64,000 nt of DNA, from positions 1 to 64,000 of the forward strand of contig NZ_JANTYS010000016.1 in the NCBI RefSeq assembly GCF_024808255.1, written 5' to 3'. How positions within the stretch are numbered: the first letter of the stretch is position 1; every line of letters begins with the position of its first letter. Origin of the DNA: Mucilaginibacter dorajii (GTDB lineage Bacteria; Bacteroidota; Bacteroidia; Sphingobacteriales; Sphingobacteriaceae). Positions 1 through 8,081 of the stretch are shown in pieces. The translations under genes and the position numbers were made by a program. The notes under the pieces were generated by a model, which was not told the origin of the DNA, did not search any database, and saw only the letters and a program-made list of their open reading frames with translations.

Positions 1-83
1 TGTCATTGCGAGGCACGAAGCAATCGCATGCTATACAGGGCGAATCTGCACAGTTCGCGATTGCTTCGTGCCTCGCAATGACA
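1..83. repeat. Family A palindromic repeat, copy 1
   Basis: Perfect 27-bp inverted arms (1-27 and 57-83) flank a 29-bp centre. The ends read TGTCATTGCGAGGCACGAAG and its complement. Related copies lie at 3265-3347, 22988-23060 and 57496-57577. The element is non-coding and sits upstream of the ABC importer. It begins exactly at the window edge, so it may extend further left. Confidence 0.9.
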
Positions 84-93
84 TAGCTTTATA

Positions 94-203
94 TTATCAT
101 TCTACCTTCAGAGTTTCGCGAAATTTTATCACTCGCAATGACAAGGGGGCGATGTTGTCATTTCCACCTTCACAGTCCGCGGATTTTACTACTCGCAATG
201 ACG
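94..203. repeat. Family E short repeats (two tandem copies)
   Basis: Two related units of about 48 bp lie at 94-143 and 156-203. Each runs from a TCATT-type start through CCACCTTCACAGT to ACTCGCAATGAC. Further copies are at 3579-3626 and, inverted and degenerate, around 22882-22922; a partial copy is near 23244-23290. Nothing else is recognised between here and the ATG at 297 except a short, AT-rich stretch that must hold the importer promoter. Confidence 0.75.
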
Positions 204-296
204 GGTGAATAGATATTATCGTTCCCGCCCGTCAAACAATTCTCACCTTTTGCCCTTATCCTTTTAGCTTTCGGCTTAAATATATAATTTAGTACA

Positions 297-1271
297 ATGA
301 AGTTTTTTAAATATCTCCCCGCTGCTTTTTTATTGCTCTCGATGGTGGCATGTAAGCCAAAACCCAAGGCTGTTGATGTGCCGGTAGTTGGTTTTGCCGA
401 TGCCTTTGAAGATGCTACTATATCACAAGCCCGTACCGGCTTCACCGATGCCTTAAAAAAGAATGGCTTTAGCGAAGAGAAAAAGACTGTTCAAATAGAA
501 TACAGCAATGCACAAGGTAATATCCCAACCCTGGGGCTTATTATTAATCACTTCATATCAGAGAAAGTAGACCTTTTGGCCACCTGCACTACATTGGCAA
601 CCGTAGCCGCCTTACAAAAAACAAAGGAGATCCCTGTGTTTGCCATGGTATCGCCGGTACCCGAGCGTATGAAGGTGCTTGATGCAAGCGGCAAAGCGCC
701 TGCTAACTTGTTTGGTGCATTAGAGGAGCTTAACTATATCGATACTTCATTTAATATCATCCCTAAACTGTTAAAGCCCAAAGGTGCTAAATTGGTGATC
801 GGGATGATCTACAATCAATCTGAACCACAATCAACAGACGCGCTTGCCCGCATTAAAGGCCTGGCCGATAAGCAGAATATCACCATTGTGGCTTTGCCGG
901 TAAATACCTCTGCCGATGCGCAGCTGGTAACACAGTCGCTGCTAAGCAAAAATATAGACGCGTTTTTTGCAAACCCGGATAATACCGTGTTCGCATCGTT
1001 TGAAACCATTTTAAAAAGCTGCAACGAGAAAAACGTACCCATTTTTACCAGCGAAGCGGGTTTGGTTAAACGTGGTGCCGTGGCTGCCTTTGGTGCCGAT
1101 ATTTACCAATGGGGATACCAGGCAGGTGAACAGGCCGCGCAATATTTGAAGACACATAAAACCGAAGGCATAAAATCCGAACTGGTTAAGATCAGGACGA
1201 GGGTTTATAATCCCGCAGCGGCTAAAAAATACAATATCACCATTCCACCAAATTTCCAGGCTGTTAAATAA
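297..1271 (+). CDS. ABC transporter substrate-binding lipoprotein (TrpX-like)
   Basis: A 324-residue periplasmic binding protein that should capture a small solute for the permease and ATPase encoded directly downstream. The N-terminus is a lipoprotein signal ending in SMVACKPK, with lipid attachment at the Cys of VAC. The rest matches the ABC_sub_bind fold (PF04392, the TrpX type): two Rossmann lobes, with VPVVGFADAFED near residue 30 and LVIGMIYNQSEPQS near 165. The stop codon touches the start of the permease gene, so the three genes form one operon. Family members have been linked to tryptophan or other small ligands, but the ligand cannot be read from this sequence. The start is the only Met before the signal peptide. 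Confidence 0.88.
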   Translation: MKFFKYLPAAFLLLSMVACKPKPKAVDVPVVGFADAFEDATISQARTGFTDALKKNGFSEEKKTVQIEYSNAQGNIPTLGLIINHFISEKVDLLATCTTLATVAALQKTKEIPVFAMVSPVPERMKVLDASGKAPANLFGALEELNYIDTSFNIIPKLLKPKGAKLVIGMIYNQSEPQSTDALARIKGLADKQNITIVALPVNTSADAQLVTQSLLSKNIDAFFANPDNTVFASFETILKSCNEKNVPIFTSEAGLVKRGAVAAFGADIYQWGYQAGEQAAQYLKTHKTEGIKSELVKIRTRVYNPAAAKKYNITIPPNFQAVK

Positions 1272-2141
1272 ATGGATTTTTACCTAACCGCTTTATTGCA
1301 GGGCTTGTGTTATTCGGCTATAGCGCTGGGTATTTATATTTCCATGAAAATTTTTAACATCCCCGATATTACTACCGATGGCAGCTATACGCTGGGTGGT
1401 GCTGTAACGGGAATTATGCTTACGCATCATCAATCAACCTGGGTTATTTTGCCCGTGGTTATTGTTGCGGGGGCTTTAGCCGGGGCATTAACCGGGCTGA
1501 TCCATACCAAATTGAAAATAAACGCCTTGCTGGCCGGCATCCTGGTTATGACGGGGCTTTATTCTGTTAACCTGATTGTTTTAGGCCGATCAAACCTGCC
1601 AGTGAGCGATCTGCCATCGCTGTTTAATGGTTTTCATTTGATTGCCGATCCTAATCAAAACACGCTCATTATTATTTCCATATTTGTTATCGTCATCACG
1701 TTTTTAATCGGCTACTTGCTAAAAACAGATTTCGGTATTGCCATGCGTGCCACCGGCAACAGCGAATCAATGATCCGTGCGCTGGGTGTAAATACAGATA
1801 GAATGAAGATCACCGGATTGGCGCTGGCAAACGCGCTTACTGCCCTAAGTGGTTATCTCATTGTTCAGTTCCAGGGTTTTGCGGACATCAGTATGGGTAT
1901 CGGTATTGTGATTGTGGGCCTTGGTTCGGTTATCATTGCCGAAACCCTGATCAATTGGTTTAAGATCACCAGCGTATGGATCAGTTTAGTACTTGTTTTG
2001 GCCGGGGCTGTTATATTTCAGCTGGTACTTGCGTTTACATTGGCTATCGGTGTTGACCCTAACCTGTTAAAGCTGGGTACCGCCGCCTTTGTATTGCTAA
2101 TAGTTAGTCTGCCACGTTTATCCTTTAATAGAGCCTCATGA
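1272..2141 (+). CDS. ABC transporter permease (branched-chain type)
   Basis: A 289-residue inner-membrane permease with about eight hydrophobic segments. It belongs to the BPD_transp_2 family (PF02653), the TrpY partner of TrpX-type importers. The motif region LKTDFGIAMRATGNSESMIRALGVN (residues about 147-171) is the cytoplasmic coupling loop that contacts the ATPase. The gene begins at the base after the stop of the binding-protein gene, and its own stop overlaps the next ATG by 4 bp. This tight spacing indicates translational coupling. A single permease gene implies a homodimeric pore. The substrate is unknown. Confidence 0.88.
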   Translation: MDFYLTALLQGLCYSAIALGIYISMKIFNIPDITTDGSYTLGGAVTGIMLTHHQSTWVILPVVIVAGALAGALTGLIHTKLKINALLAGILVMTGLYSVNLIVLGRSNLPVSDLPSLFNGFHLIADPNQNTLIIISIFVIVITFLIGYLLKTDFGIAMRATGNSESMIRALGVNTDRMKITGLALANALTALSGYLIVQFQGFADISMGIGIVIVGLGSVIIAETLINWFKITSVWISLVLVLAGAVIFQLVLAFTLAIGVDPNLLKLGTAAFVLLIVSLPRLSFNRAS

Positions 2142-2887
2142 TAGCTATAAACGATATTCACAAGGTTTTTAATAAGGGTAAAGCCAACCAGGTGAACGCA
2201 GTTAATGGCATCACCCTTAATATCAAAAGCGAGGAGTTCCTGGTGATTGTAGGCTCCAACGGTTCGGGTAAAACAACTTTACTTAACCTGGTGGCCGGCA
2301 GCGTGATCCCGGATAAAGGCACTATCATTATTGACGATAACGATGTAACCAAACTGGCCGACCATCACCGCAGCCAATGGATAGCCCGGGTATTCCAAAA
2401 TCCGATAAGCGGCACGGCATCTGACCTCAGCATTCTGGATAATTTTAGACTGGCCGCCATCCGCACCAAACCCAAAGGTTTAACCATAGGCATCAACGAT
2501 CAGTTTAAACAACAGGTAAAAGAAAAAATAGCCACCCTGGGCATGGGCCTCGAAAATAAAATAGAGCAATCCATGGGCACCCTTTCCGGCGGGCAGCGGC
2601 AGGCGCTTACCCTACTAATGAGCGTAATGGACAGCTGCAAGGTTTTGCTTTTAGACGAGCCAACCGCCGCGCTCGACCCACGATCGGCCGAGGTGGTGAT
2701 GCGTACCGCCGATAAGTTGATCGCCGATTTTAAACTGACCGCTATACTCATAACCCATAACCTTAAAGATGCCTATAACTACGGCACACGAATAATACAA
2801 ATGAGCGAAGGCTTGATCATCAATGATTTAGATTCCACCAAAAAGGCTACGCTGAAGCAAAATGATCTTTTCGATTGGTTCGGTTAA
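2138..2887 (+). CDS. ABC transporter ATP-binding protein (TrpZ-like)
   Basis: A 249-residue ATPase completing the importer. Walker A is GSNGSGKTT (residues about 39-47), the Q-loop is in ARVFQNP, the signature is LSGGQRQAL, Walker B is VLLLDEPTAALD, and the switch histidine is in ILITHNL. All catalytic elements are intact. The start overlaps the permease stop (ATGA). Family assignment and operon context are secure. Import direction follows from the dedicated binding protein; the ligand is not evident. Confidence 0.92.
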   Translation: MIAINDIHKVFNKGKANQVNAVNGITLNIKSEEFLVIVGSNGSGKTTLLNLVAGSVIPDKGTIIIDDNDVTKLADHHRSQWIARVFQNPISGTASDLSILDNFRLAAIRTKPKGLTIGINDQFKQQVKEKIATLGMGLENKIEQSMGTLSGGQRQALTLLMSVMDSCKVLLLDEPTAALDPRSAEVVMRTADKLIADFKLTAILITHNLKDAYNYGTRIIQMSEGLIINDLDSTKKATLKQNDLFDWFG

Positions 2888-2921
2888 AAACTGGCAAAAT
2901 AATTGTAAAGGTACGTGTACC

Positions 2922-3170
2922 ATGAAAAACAATAATTTTGAAACCATATTTGACGCTTACCAGTTAGTGAGCGGTGCCAAGATAAAAGGAAAACAACAAG
3001 ACGAGATCTTCGAGCTTGGAACCTATGACGCCCTTAAACGTGGCTATACTCTTTACCCGCTTGAACACGGTGTTAAATACGATAATTTTAGCGTGCTTGT
3101 ATCTGAAAAGGAGTTGAAAACCAACTTTTTGATAGAATCCGGTAAGGCAAATACGGCTATCGCGGCTTAA
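2922..3170 (+). CDS. Small hypothetical protein (82 aa)
   Basis: A soluble protein of 82 residues with no signal peptide or membrane segment and no family I recognise. The open frame extends upstream to 2862, which would overlap the ATPase gene by 26 bp. The ATG at 2922 (MKNNNFETIF) is preferred because the upstream 20 residues are translated from the end of the ATPase gene and look unlike protein. It lies 34 bp after the importer operon on the same strand and may be cotranscribed. The composition (FDAYQLVSGAKIKG, YPLEHGVKYDNF) looks like real protein. Function unknown. Confidence 0.6.
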   Translation: MKNNNFETIFDAYQLVSGAKIKGKQQDEIFELGTYDALKRGYTLYPLEHGVKYDNFSVLVSEKELKTNFLIESGKANTAIAA

Positions 3171-3264
3171 GTTTTTCTTAGAAGCTGCTTAAAACCAAAA
3201 GAGTCGACATGGAAAGTGTTAAAATGCGGTGGCCTGTGAAGGACGAATTAACTATATAAAGCCA

Positions 3265-3347
3265 TGTCATTGCGAGGCACGAAGCAATCGCGAACTCTGC
3301 AAATCCGCCCTGTAAAGCGTGAGATTGCTTCGTGCCTACCCATGACG
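3265..3347. repeat. Family A palindromic repeat, copy 2
   Basis: The left arm TGTCATTGCGAGGCACGAAG is identical to copy 1. The right arm has decayed (CCTACCCATGACG instead of CCTCGCAATGACA). It sits in the 777-bp gene-free stretch 3171-3947 together with a family D and a family E element. Confidence 0.85.
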
Positions 3348-3388
3348 TTTTGTACTTTACACAAACATTGGCTTTAAACGCTGACTAA

Positions 3389-3561
3389 GACTCACCCGGC
3401 GAGGCTACGCCCGCCATCCTCTCTTCACCTGCGGTGGAAAGAGGGGCTTTAATAGTTAATCAATTGATTACAAGCAATATAAATGAAAAAAAATATTCAA
3501 ACCCCTCTTTCCGGCGAAGCCGAAGAGAGGGTGCCGCGCGTAGCGTTGGCGGGTGAGTCTT
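3389..3561. repeat. Family D inverted repeat (GACTCACCCGG type)
   Basis: The left arm starts GACTCACCCGGCGAGG (from 3389) and the right arm ends GGCGGGTGAGTC (to 3561). Internal CCTCTCTT/AAGAGAGGG segments are also inverted. A second copy lies at 6557-6701, and a shorter relative flanks the terminator at 4541. The 87-residue open frame across it is repeat sequence, not a gene. Confidence 0.75.
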
Positions 3562-3578
3562 CGCCGCCATGCGATCTG

Positions 3579-3626
3579 CGTCATTTCCACCTTCACAGTC
3601 CGCGGATTTTAAAACTCGCAATGACA
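3579..3626. repeat. Family E short repeat, copy 3
   Basis: Nearly identical to 156-203: CGTCATTTCCACCTTCACAG to ACTCGCAATGACA. The remainder of the gap (3627-3947) shows no gene or repeat; it is AT-rich and ends in the leader of the TPR gene. Confidence 0.75.
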
Positions 3627-3947
3627 TGGTGGATTTTCATGCGCAGCGCACAGCAATCTCTAAGTGTCCCGTCGAAATATATCGCCGCAACTTATTTGTT
3701 GTTTTTCCTCATTTTGCAAATTGCCACAAAAACTGTAAATTTGTAAAAAAATAAATGATGCTGTTTCAAAATTCATTCTGCAAAAATATAATGTGGCCCT
3801 TGGTGCCGCAGCAGAAGGGTTATGCATCGATGATACTCTTCTCCAGTCCGGTTTAGCCGCAACAATTATTTATACGGACAGAATTTATTACAACATTATT
3901 TATTGACCAGCACTGCATCACAGCAGCGCAATTACATTTTTTAATTT

Positions 3948-4469
3948 ATGGACACTTATTATACTATCGAAGAAAAGTATTTGCGGGCCGTGGATAAGCT
4001 TTCATACGGAAGAACTACTAAAGGATTAAAACTACTGAACGAGATCATCAGCAATGATCCTTTATATGCCCGCGCGCATTACCAGTTGGGTATCATATAT
4101 TATTACGAGATGAAAGACTATCAAACAGCTGGTTATCATTTTAAAACCTGTATGGAGCTTGAGCCCTCGTTTCCGGATAATTATACAGATTATCTTGACC
4201 TGCTGGTTTTTCTGAACATGGAAAAACTGGTAAACAGCGTATCTATCAAAGCCCTGAACACGCCGGGTATTGATACCACAGAAATTTATAATCTGTTGGG
4301 TTTGTTTTACGAAAAAAACAAAAACTGGACAAAAGCCCTGCTCAACTATCAAAAAGCCTTTATGGAAGTAACCATCAACGGCGATAAAATTGATATCGAG
4401 CAAAGCCTGAAAAGGGTACGTTCAAAAATGAAACACACCCTGGCTTATACTTACCAGGTAACAGAGTAA
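3948..4469 (+). CDS. Tetratricopeptide-repeat protein
   Basis: A 173-residue soluble protein built almost wholly of TPR helices. The segments KGLKLLNEIISNDPLYARAH (about 27-46), YQTAGYHFKTCMELEPSFPD (about 58-77) and WTKALLNYQKAFME (about 127-140) show the 34-residue repeat pattern, with conserved small residues and the Pro of the NDP and EP positions. There is no signal peptide, so it is probably a cytoplasmic scaffold. It stands alone between a repeat-rich gap and a bidirectional terminator. The partner protein is unknown. Confidence 0.78.
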   Translation: MDTYYTIEEKYLRAVDKLSYGRTTKGLKLLNEIISNDPLYARAHYQLGIIYYYEMKDYQTAGYHFKTCMELEPSFPDNYTDYLDLLVFLNMEKLVNSVSIKALNTPGIDTTEIYNLLGLFYEKNKNWTKALLNYQKAFMEVTINGDKIDIEQSLKRVRSKMKHTLAYTYQVTE

Positions 4470-4540
4470 GAGCCTCACCTAAATCCTCTCCAAAGGAGAG
4501 GACTTTAAGAAGCATGGGTGATTATTTCATTTGATAGATT

Positions 4541-4578
4541 TAAACAGAAAAACCGGCTTTGGCCGGTTTTTCTGTTTA
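4541..4578. terminator. Bidirectional terminator between convergent genes
   Basis: The hairpin AAAAACCGGC-TTT-GGCCGGTTTTT, with further pairing outward, carries T-runs on both strands. It can end the TPR transcript (+) and the sorbosone-dehydrogenase/cytochrome transcript (-). It is bracketed by an inverted family D-like pair (4471-4506 and 4642-4674) containing CCTCTCC(A)AAGGAGAGG cores. Confidence 0.85.
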
Positions 4579-4676
4579 AATACTGTCGAACTACTTCTCG
4601 ATCCACTTCATTAAAGTCCCCCCACTTAATCAATACTTTAGAACCCTCTCCTTTGGAGAGGGCAGGGTGAGGCTTC

Positions 4677-5126
4677 CTATTTCCCCGCCCTTACCGCTTT
4701 CACCTGCGCCATGGTTATGGCCGATGCTTTGTTGCCAAAGCTGTTGCGCACGTAGGTAAGCAAATCGGCAATTTGCTGGTCGCTTAAAAAATCGTGCGAT
4801 GCCATGGTGTTGGAGTAGCGCTCGCCATTGATCTCTACATCGTCATTAAAACCATTTAATATAATTTTAATGAGCCTGGTTTTATCACCCAAAACAAAAG
4901 GTGTTTTGATGAGCGGTGGATTCATATGCGCGATGCCGGTACCATCGGCCTGGTGACATGCCACACAGTTTTCGGTAAATATGGGCAAGCCGGCGGCAAT
5001 AGATGCTTTTAATGCTGCCGATGGAGCATGCGTTGCAGTTGTTTTTTTATGTTTGGTTTGCGCCTGCAACGTGGCGGTAAATAGTCCAAAAGTTAATATC
5101 AGTAAAAGGGCTTTTTTGAAGTCCAT
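4677..5126 (-). CDS. Periplasmic cytochrome c (mono-heme, class I)
   Basis: A 149-residue exported electron carrier. It has a signal peptide ending at TLQAQ, a heme-binding motif CVACH near residue 54, and a likely distal Met ligand in NTMASHDFL near 108. DQQIADLLTYVRNSFGN is the typical C-terminal helix of class I cytochromes c. It starts 2 bp after the stop of the sorbosone-dehydrogenase-like gene, so the two are cotranscribed. The cytochrome is the likely electron acceptor for that enzyme. Assignment of fold is secure; the redox partner is inferred from adjacency. Confidence 0.88.
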   Translation of the reverse strand: MDFKKALLLILTFGLFTATLQAQTKHKKTTATHAPSAALKASIAAGLPIFTENCVACHQADGTGIAHMNPPLIKTPFVLGDKTRLIKIILNGFNDDVEINGERYSNTMASHDFLSDQQIADLLTYVRNSFGNKASAITMAQVKAVRAGK

Positions 5127-5128
5127 TA

Positions 5129-6439
5129 TTATTTTTTATAAGTGATTTTGTAAATGGTTCCCTGGTTATCGTCGGTTACGTATAAAGCACCATCAGGGCC
5201 TTGCGCCAGTCCGCATGGGCGGTGTTCTGCCCTACCGGTTGCCGCTTTATCTGCCGAACCTGCAAAGTTGTCCGCAAATATCTCGTAATCGCCACTTGCC
5301 TTGCCATCTTTAAATGGCTGAAATACCACAAAGTAGCCTGCCTGTGGCTCGGGCGCACGGTTCCATGAACCATGGAAGGCGATGAAAGCGCCGTTTTTAT
5401 ATTTCTCCGGAAATTGGCTGCCTGTGTAAAACAACAGACCGTTAGGTGCAAGGTGACCAGGAAAGGCTGCCGCAGGATCAATAGCTGTTTGGCCGCCTTC
5501 TTTTTTACCATCACCGCCATACTCTGGCATCAGTATCTTTTTATGTTGCTGCCAATCGTAATACATATAGGGCCAGCCGGCGTTATCGCCCTTTTTAATG
5601 GCGTACATACATTCGGCAGGTAAATCGGCCGATTGTTTGGTGGTAAAATATTGAGGGAATAGGTCATGCAATTGATCTCTGCCGTGCTGCATCACAAAAA
5701 GCTGGTTGTTTTGCTGATTCCAATCCATACCAACCACATTGCGCAGGCCGGTTGCATACCTGATGCCATCGCCATAATGCTGGTTAAGCTTGTCGGCTTT
5801 AAACTGCCATATGCCACCTGCCGAATCAAGAATAGGACAGCCTTTTTGGCCCGGCGAATCTTTTTTACGGTCGGCAACCTGGCAGGCGTTTGAATAAGCA
5901 CCTATGTTTACATATAGGTTACCATCGTTATCAAGCGTAATAGCTTTAGCCTCGTGCTCACCACGACTTAGCAAACCGGTAACTATTTTTTCAGGCTGAT
6001 CGGGATTGATCACCTCATTTTTGTCGTTCAATTTGTACCTGAAAACTTCCTCATCCGATGAAGTATACAGGTATCCTTTTTTTACATACACTCCCGTGCC
6101 TTTATAATCGCCAAAGCTTTTTGTTAAAGTGGCTTTGGTGCTATCCTGGGTTAGGTACAAAATACCCTTGCCATCTTTAAAGTTGTTAAGCTTTACGTAG
6201 ATGTTGTTTTGCGGAGTAACAGCTATTTCCCGGGTACCGCCCAGCTTTTCGGCAATTACAGCGGCGCTAAAGCCCGATTGCAATTTAAGGCCGGCATTAG
6301 GTGAACTGGTTGTGGTAGAAGTTGTATCTGCCCCGGTTTTATGATCGGTACTGCCGCTTTTACAGGCATTAAGCAGCAACACAAGGCCGGCTATTGCTGT
6401 TACAGGCAACATAGCCGAAATTAAATTTCTTTTTTTCAT
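5129..6439 (-). CDS. PQQ-dependent sugar (glucose/sorbosone) dehydrogenase-like lipoprotein
   Basis: A 436-residue lipoprotein (LLLNACKSG lipobox) with a six-bladed beta-propeller of the GSDH/sorbosone dehydrogenase family. Diagnostic stretches are SRGEHEAKAITLDNDGNLYV, YGDGIRYATGLRNVVGMDW, AIKKGDNAGWPYMYYDW, FIAFHGSWNRAPEPQAGY and GLAQGPDGALYVTDDNQGTIYKI. Members oxidise sugars or related aldoses/alcohols with PQQ and pass electrons to a cytochrome. The cytochrome c gene follows directly. No PQQ biosynthesis genes are in the window, so cofactor supply cannot be judged. The actual substrate is unknown. Confidence 0.85.
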   Translation of the reverse strand: MKKRNLISAMLPVTAIAGLVLLLNACKSGSTDHKTGADTTSTTTSSPNAGLKLQSGFSAAVIAEKLGGTREIAVTPQNNIYVKLNNFKDGKGILYLTQDSTKATLTKSFGDYKGTGVYVKKGYLYTSSDEEVFRYKLNDKNEVINPDQPEKIVTGLLSRGEHEAKAITLDNDGNLYVNIGAYSNACQVADRKKDSPGQKGCPILDSAGGIWQFKADKLNQHYGDGIRYATGLRNVVGMDWNQQNNQLFVMQHGRDQLHDLFPQYFTTKQSADLPAECMYAIKKGDNAGWPYMYYDWQQHKKILMPEYGGDGKKEGGQTAIDPAAAFPGHLAPNGLLFYTGSQFPEKYKNGAFIAFHGSWNRAPEPQAGYFVVFQPFKDGKASGDYEIFADNFAGSADKAATGRAEHRPCGLAQGPDGALYVTDDNQGTIYKITYKK

Positions 6440-6556
6440 GGTATCTGATTGTTGGTTATCAAATTAAACAAATATACAGGTAAACCCAAAATCTGTTTTG
6501 TAGTAATTGTATGACATTGAGGTTTTACAAAGGATATCGTTTTGAACGCGGGTTAC

Positions 6557-6701
6557 AACTCACCCCGGCTACGCTATGCTGGCCGACCCTCTCTCCGGCA
6601 AGCCGCAAAGAGGGTTGAGAAGTTTTTTAGGCTATTTTTTCCAGCCCTCTTTGCACGAAGTGGAGAGAGGGCGGTCCAGCGAAGCGTAGACCGGGTGAGT
6701 C
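6557..6701. repeat. Family D inverted repeat, copy 2
   Basis: The arms ACTCACCCCGG (from 6558) and CCGGGTGAGT (6691-6700) enclose CCCTCTCTCCGGC and its inverted mate. It lies in the gap 6440-6874, between divergent genes. The rest of the gap (6702-6874) is AT-rich leader and promoter sequence for the Gly/Asn-rich protein; no sharper motif is evident. Confidence 0.7.
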
Positions 6702-6874
6702 GTCTGTGAGCGGCTTTTTTCCCCTGCCTTAAAAACACCATTTCAAATTTAAATTTTGCTAAATCGAATTACAATGCAATTAAATACCATTATATAACCG
6801 TTTAAACATATATAGTAACAATGGATTAAACCATTGCAGTTCTCCATCGTCATAGCTATATAAAAATTAACAAA

Positions 6875-7693
6875 ATGAAAAAGTTAGTCATATTATCAGC
6901 AATAGCAATGAGTGGTTTATTTGCAAATAAGGCAAACGCTCAACTCTCTATACATTTAGGATTTCACATCCCCGGTCCGCGTGTTTACGTGCCTGCCCCG
7001 CCACCTGTTGTGGTTCAGGATCAACCGGTTTACGATGATGATAATGCACAGGTAAACTACAACGACAATAGCGATGATTATTACTATCTACCTGAGGTAG
7101 AGGCTTATTATAGCGTTCCAAATCATTGCTATTACTATAATAATGGCAATAACTGGGTAACCTGCGCTTACCTGCCGGGTGCATACCGTAACTACGATTG
7201 GCGTACTGCCGTAAGGTACGAAGTACGTGGCAGGCAGCCGTACCTGCACCACGATATTTACAGGGAAAGGTGGGGTGGCTACCAGGGCGACCGCGGTAAC
7301 TGGGGCCGCAGGTTTGACAGAAGGTATGATGGAGGATATGCTTATCAAAACCATGATAATCGTGGATGGAACAGAGGCGGATGGGGAAATGATCATAACC
7401 GCGGAAATTGGGGCGGAAGGCCGGGTGATGGACGAAACGGTGGAAACTGGGGCGGCCAACCAAACCAAGGCGGTAATTATAACCGGGGTAACTGGGGTGG
7501 ACAGGATCATGGCAACCAAAACAATGGAGGTAACCACAACCAGGGCGGCTGGGGTGGCCAAAACCAGGGCGGACAAGATCACAGCGACCGCAATAATGGT
7601 GGTGGCCAGCCAAGCAGAAACCAGGATCACGGTAACAGAGGAGGAGGCCAAAGTTTTGCCGGCAACCGTGGCGGCTTTGGCGTACGTCAATAA
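6875..7693 (+). CDS. Secreted Gly/Asn/Trp-rich repeat protein
   Basis: 272 residues with a clear signal peptide (cleavage after NKANAQ). An N-terminal region (about 24-125) is rich in Pro, Tyr and Asp (VYVPAPPPVVVQDQPVYDDD; YYYLPEVEAYYSVPNHCYYY). The C-terminal half (about 130-272) consists of irregular repeats of the NRGNWGG, NGGNWGG and NQGGWGGQ type. The first part resembles small secreted proteins annotated only as hypothetical in Sphingobacteriaceae; the second is probably disordered or fibrous. It is monocistronic with its own terminator. Cell-surface or matrix location is inferred; no enzymatic function is visible. Confidence 0.82.
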   Translation: MKKLVILSAIAMSGLFANKANAQLSIHLGFHIPGPRVYVPAPPPVVVQDQPVYDDDNAQVNYNDNSDDYYYLPEVEAYYSVPNHCYYYNNGNNWVTCAYLPGAYRNYDWRTAVRYEVRGRQPYLHHDIYRERWGGYQGDRGNWGRRFDRRYDGGYAYQNHDNRGWNRGGWGNDHNRGNWGGRPGDGRNGGNWGGQPNQGGNYNRGNWGGQDHGNQNNGGNHNQGGWGGQNQGGQDHSDRNNGGGQPSRNQDHGNRGGGQSFAGNRGGFGVRQ

Positions 7694-7726
7694 GGCTTAC
7701 AATTTAAATCCTATATATAACAGTGA

Positions 7727-7754
7727 AAAGATCGCCTTTTGTGGGCGATCTTTT
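7727..7754 (+). terminator. Rho-independent terminator
   Basis: AAAAGATCGCC-TTTTGT-GGGCGATCTTTTTTG is a stem with a trailing T-run, 33 bp after the stop of the secreted Gly-rich protein gene. Confidence 0.88.
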
Positions 7755-7796
7755 TTGTTGTTGTCGTGGTTCTAAAGTAGACTTTTATTCTTCCCC

Positions 7797-8065
7797 TTCC
7801 CGGGCTACCGTGTACCCGCATCTTGTTAAACCTACTCTCTCAATAAAAACGTTGTCATTTCGACGAACAAGGGGTGGGATTGCGCGCCGGAGGTGAGGAG
7901 AAACTATCTCTTGAGCGCAGCGAAAAATCCTGTAACAGCGGACATTCGGCCATGTAAGGCGTACAAGATTTCTCTTTCGCACCCCGCTCATTCCCCTCCT
8001 TCGCTCTATCGAAATGACATTTTCCTTAACAAAAAAGATGTGGGTGCACGGTAGCTTCCCGGGAG
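7797..8065. repeat. Family B nested palindromic element, copy 1
   Basis: The inner element 7853-8019 has TGTCATTTCG...CGAAATGACA ends and carries GGTGAGGAGAAA and its inverted mate AGATTTCTCTTTCGCACCCC. Outer inverted arms (CCCGGGCTACCGTGTACCC at left, GGGTGCACGGTAGCTTCCCG at right) extend it to about 269 bp. It lies between convergent genes. Other copies: 26339-26563, 40729-40983 (different outer arms), 60054-60270, and a fragment at 29155-29222. Confidence 0.85.
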
Positions 8066-8081
8066 ATTTAGAGGGGGTTTA

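Noticed and set aside
2862-2921. Upstream start for the 82-residue protein
   Set aside because: It would overlap the ATPase gene by 26 bp and add 20 residues translated from that gene's end; the ATG at 2922 is preferred.
3483-3746. 87-residue open frame on the plus strand
   Set aside because: It reads through family D and E repeats (GGCGGGTGAGTC, CCACCTTCACAG) and has no protein-like composition.
6948-7690. Long antisense frames and a second plus-strand frame over the Gly-rich protein gene
   Set aside because: They are shadows of the low-complexity GGN/GGW repeats; the plus-strand frame with a signal peptide and its own terminator is the real gene.
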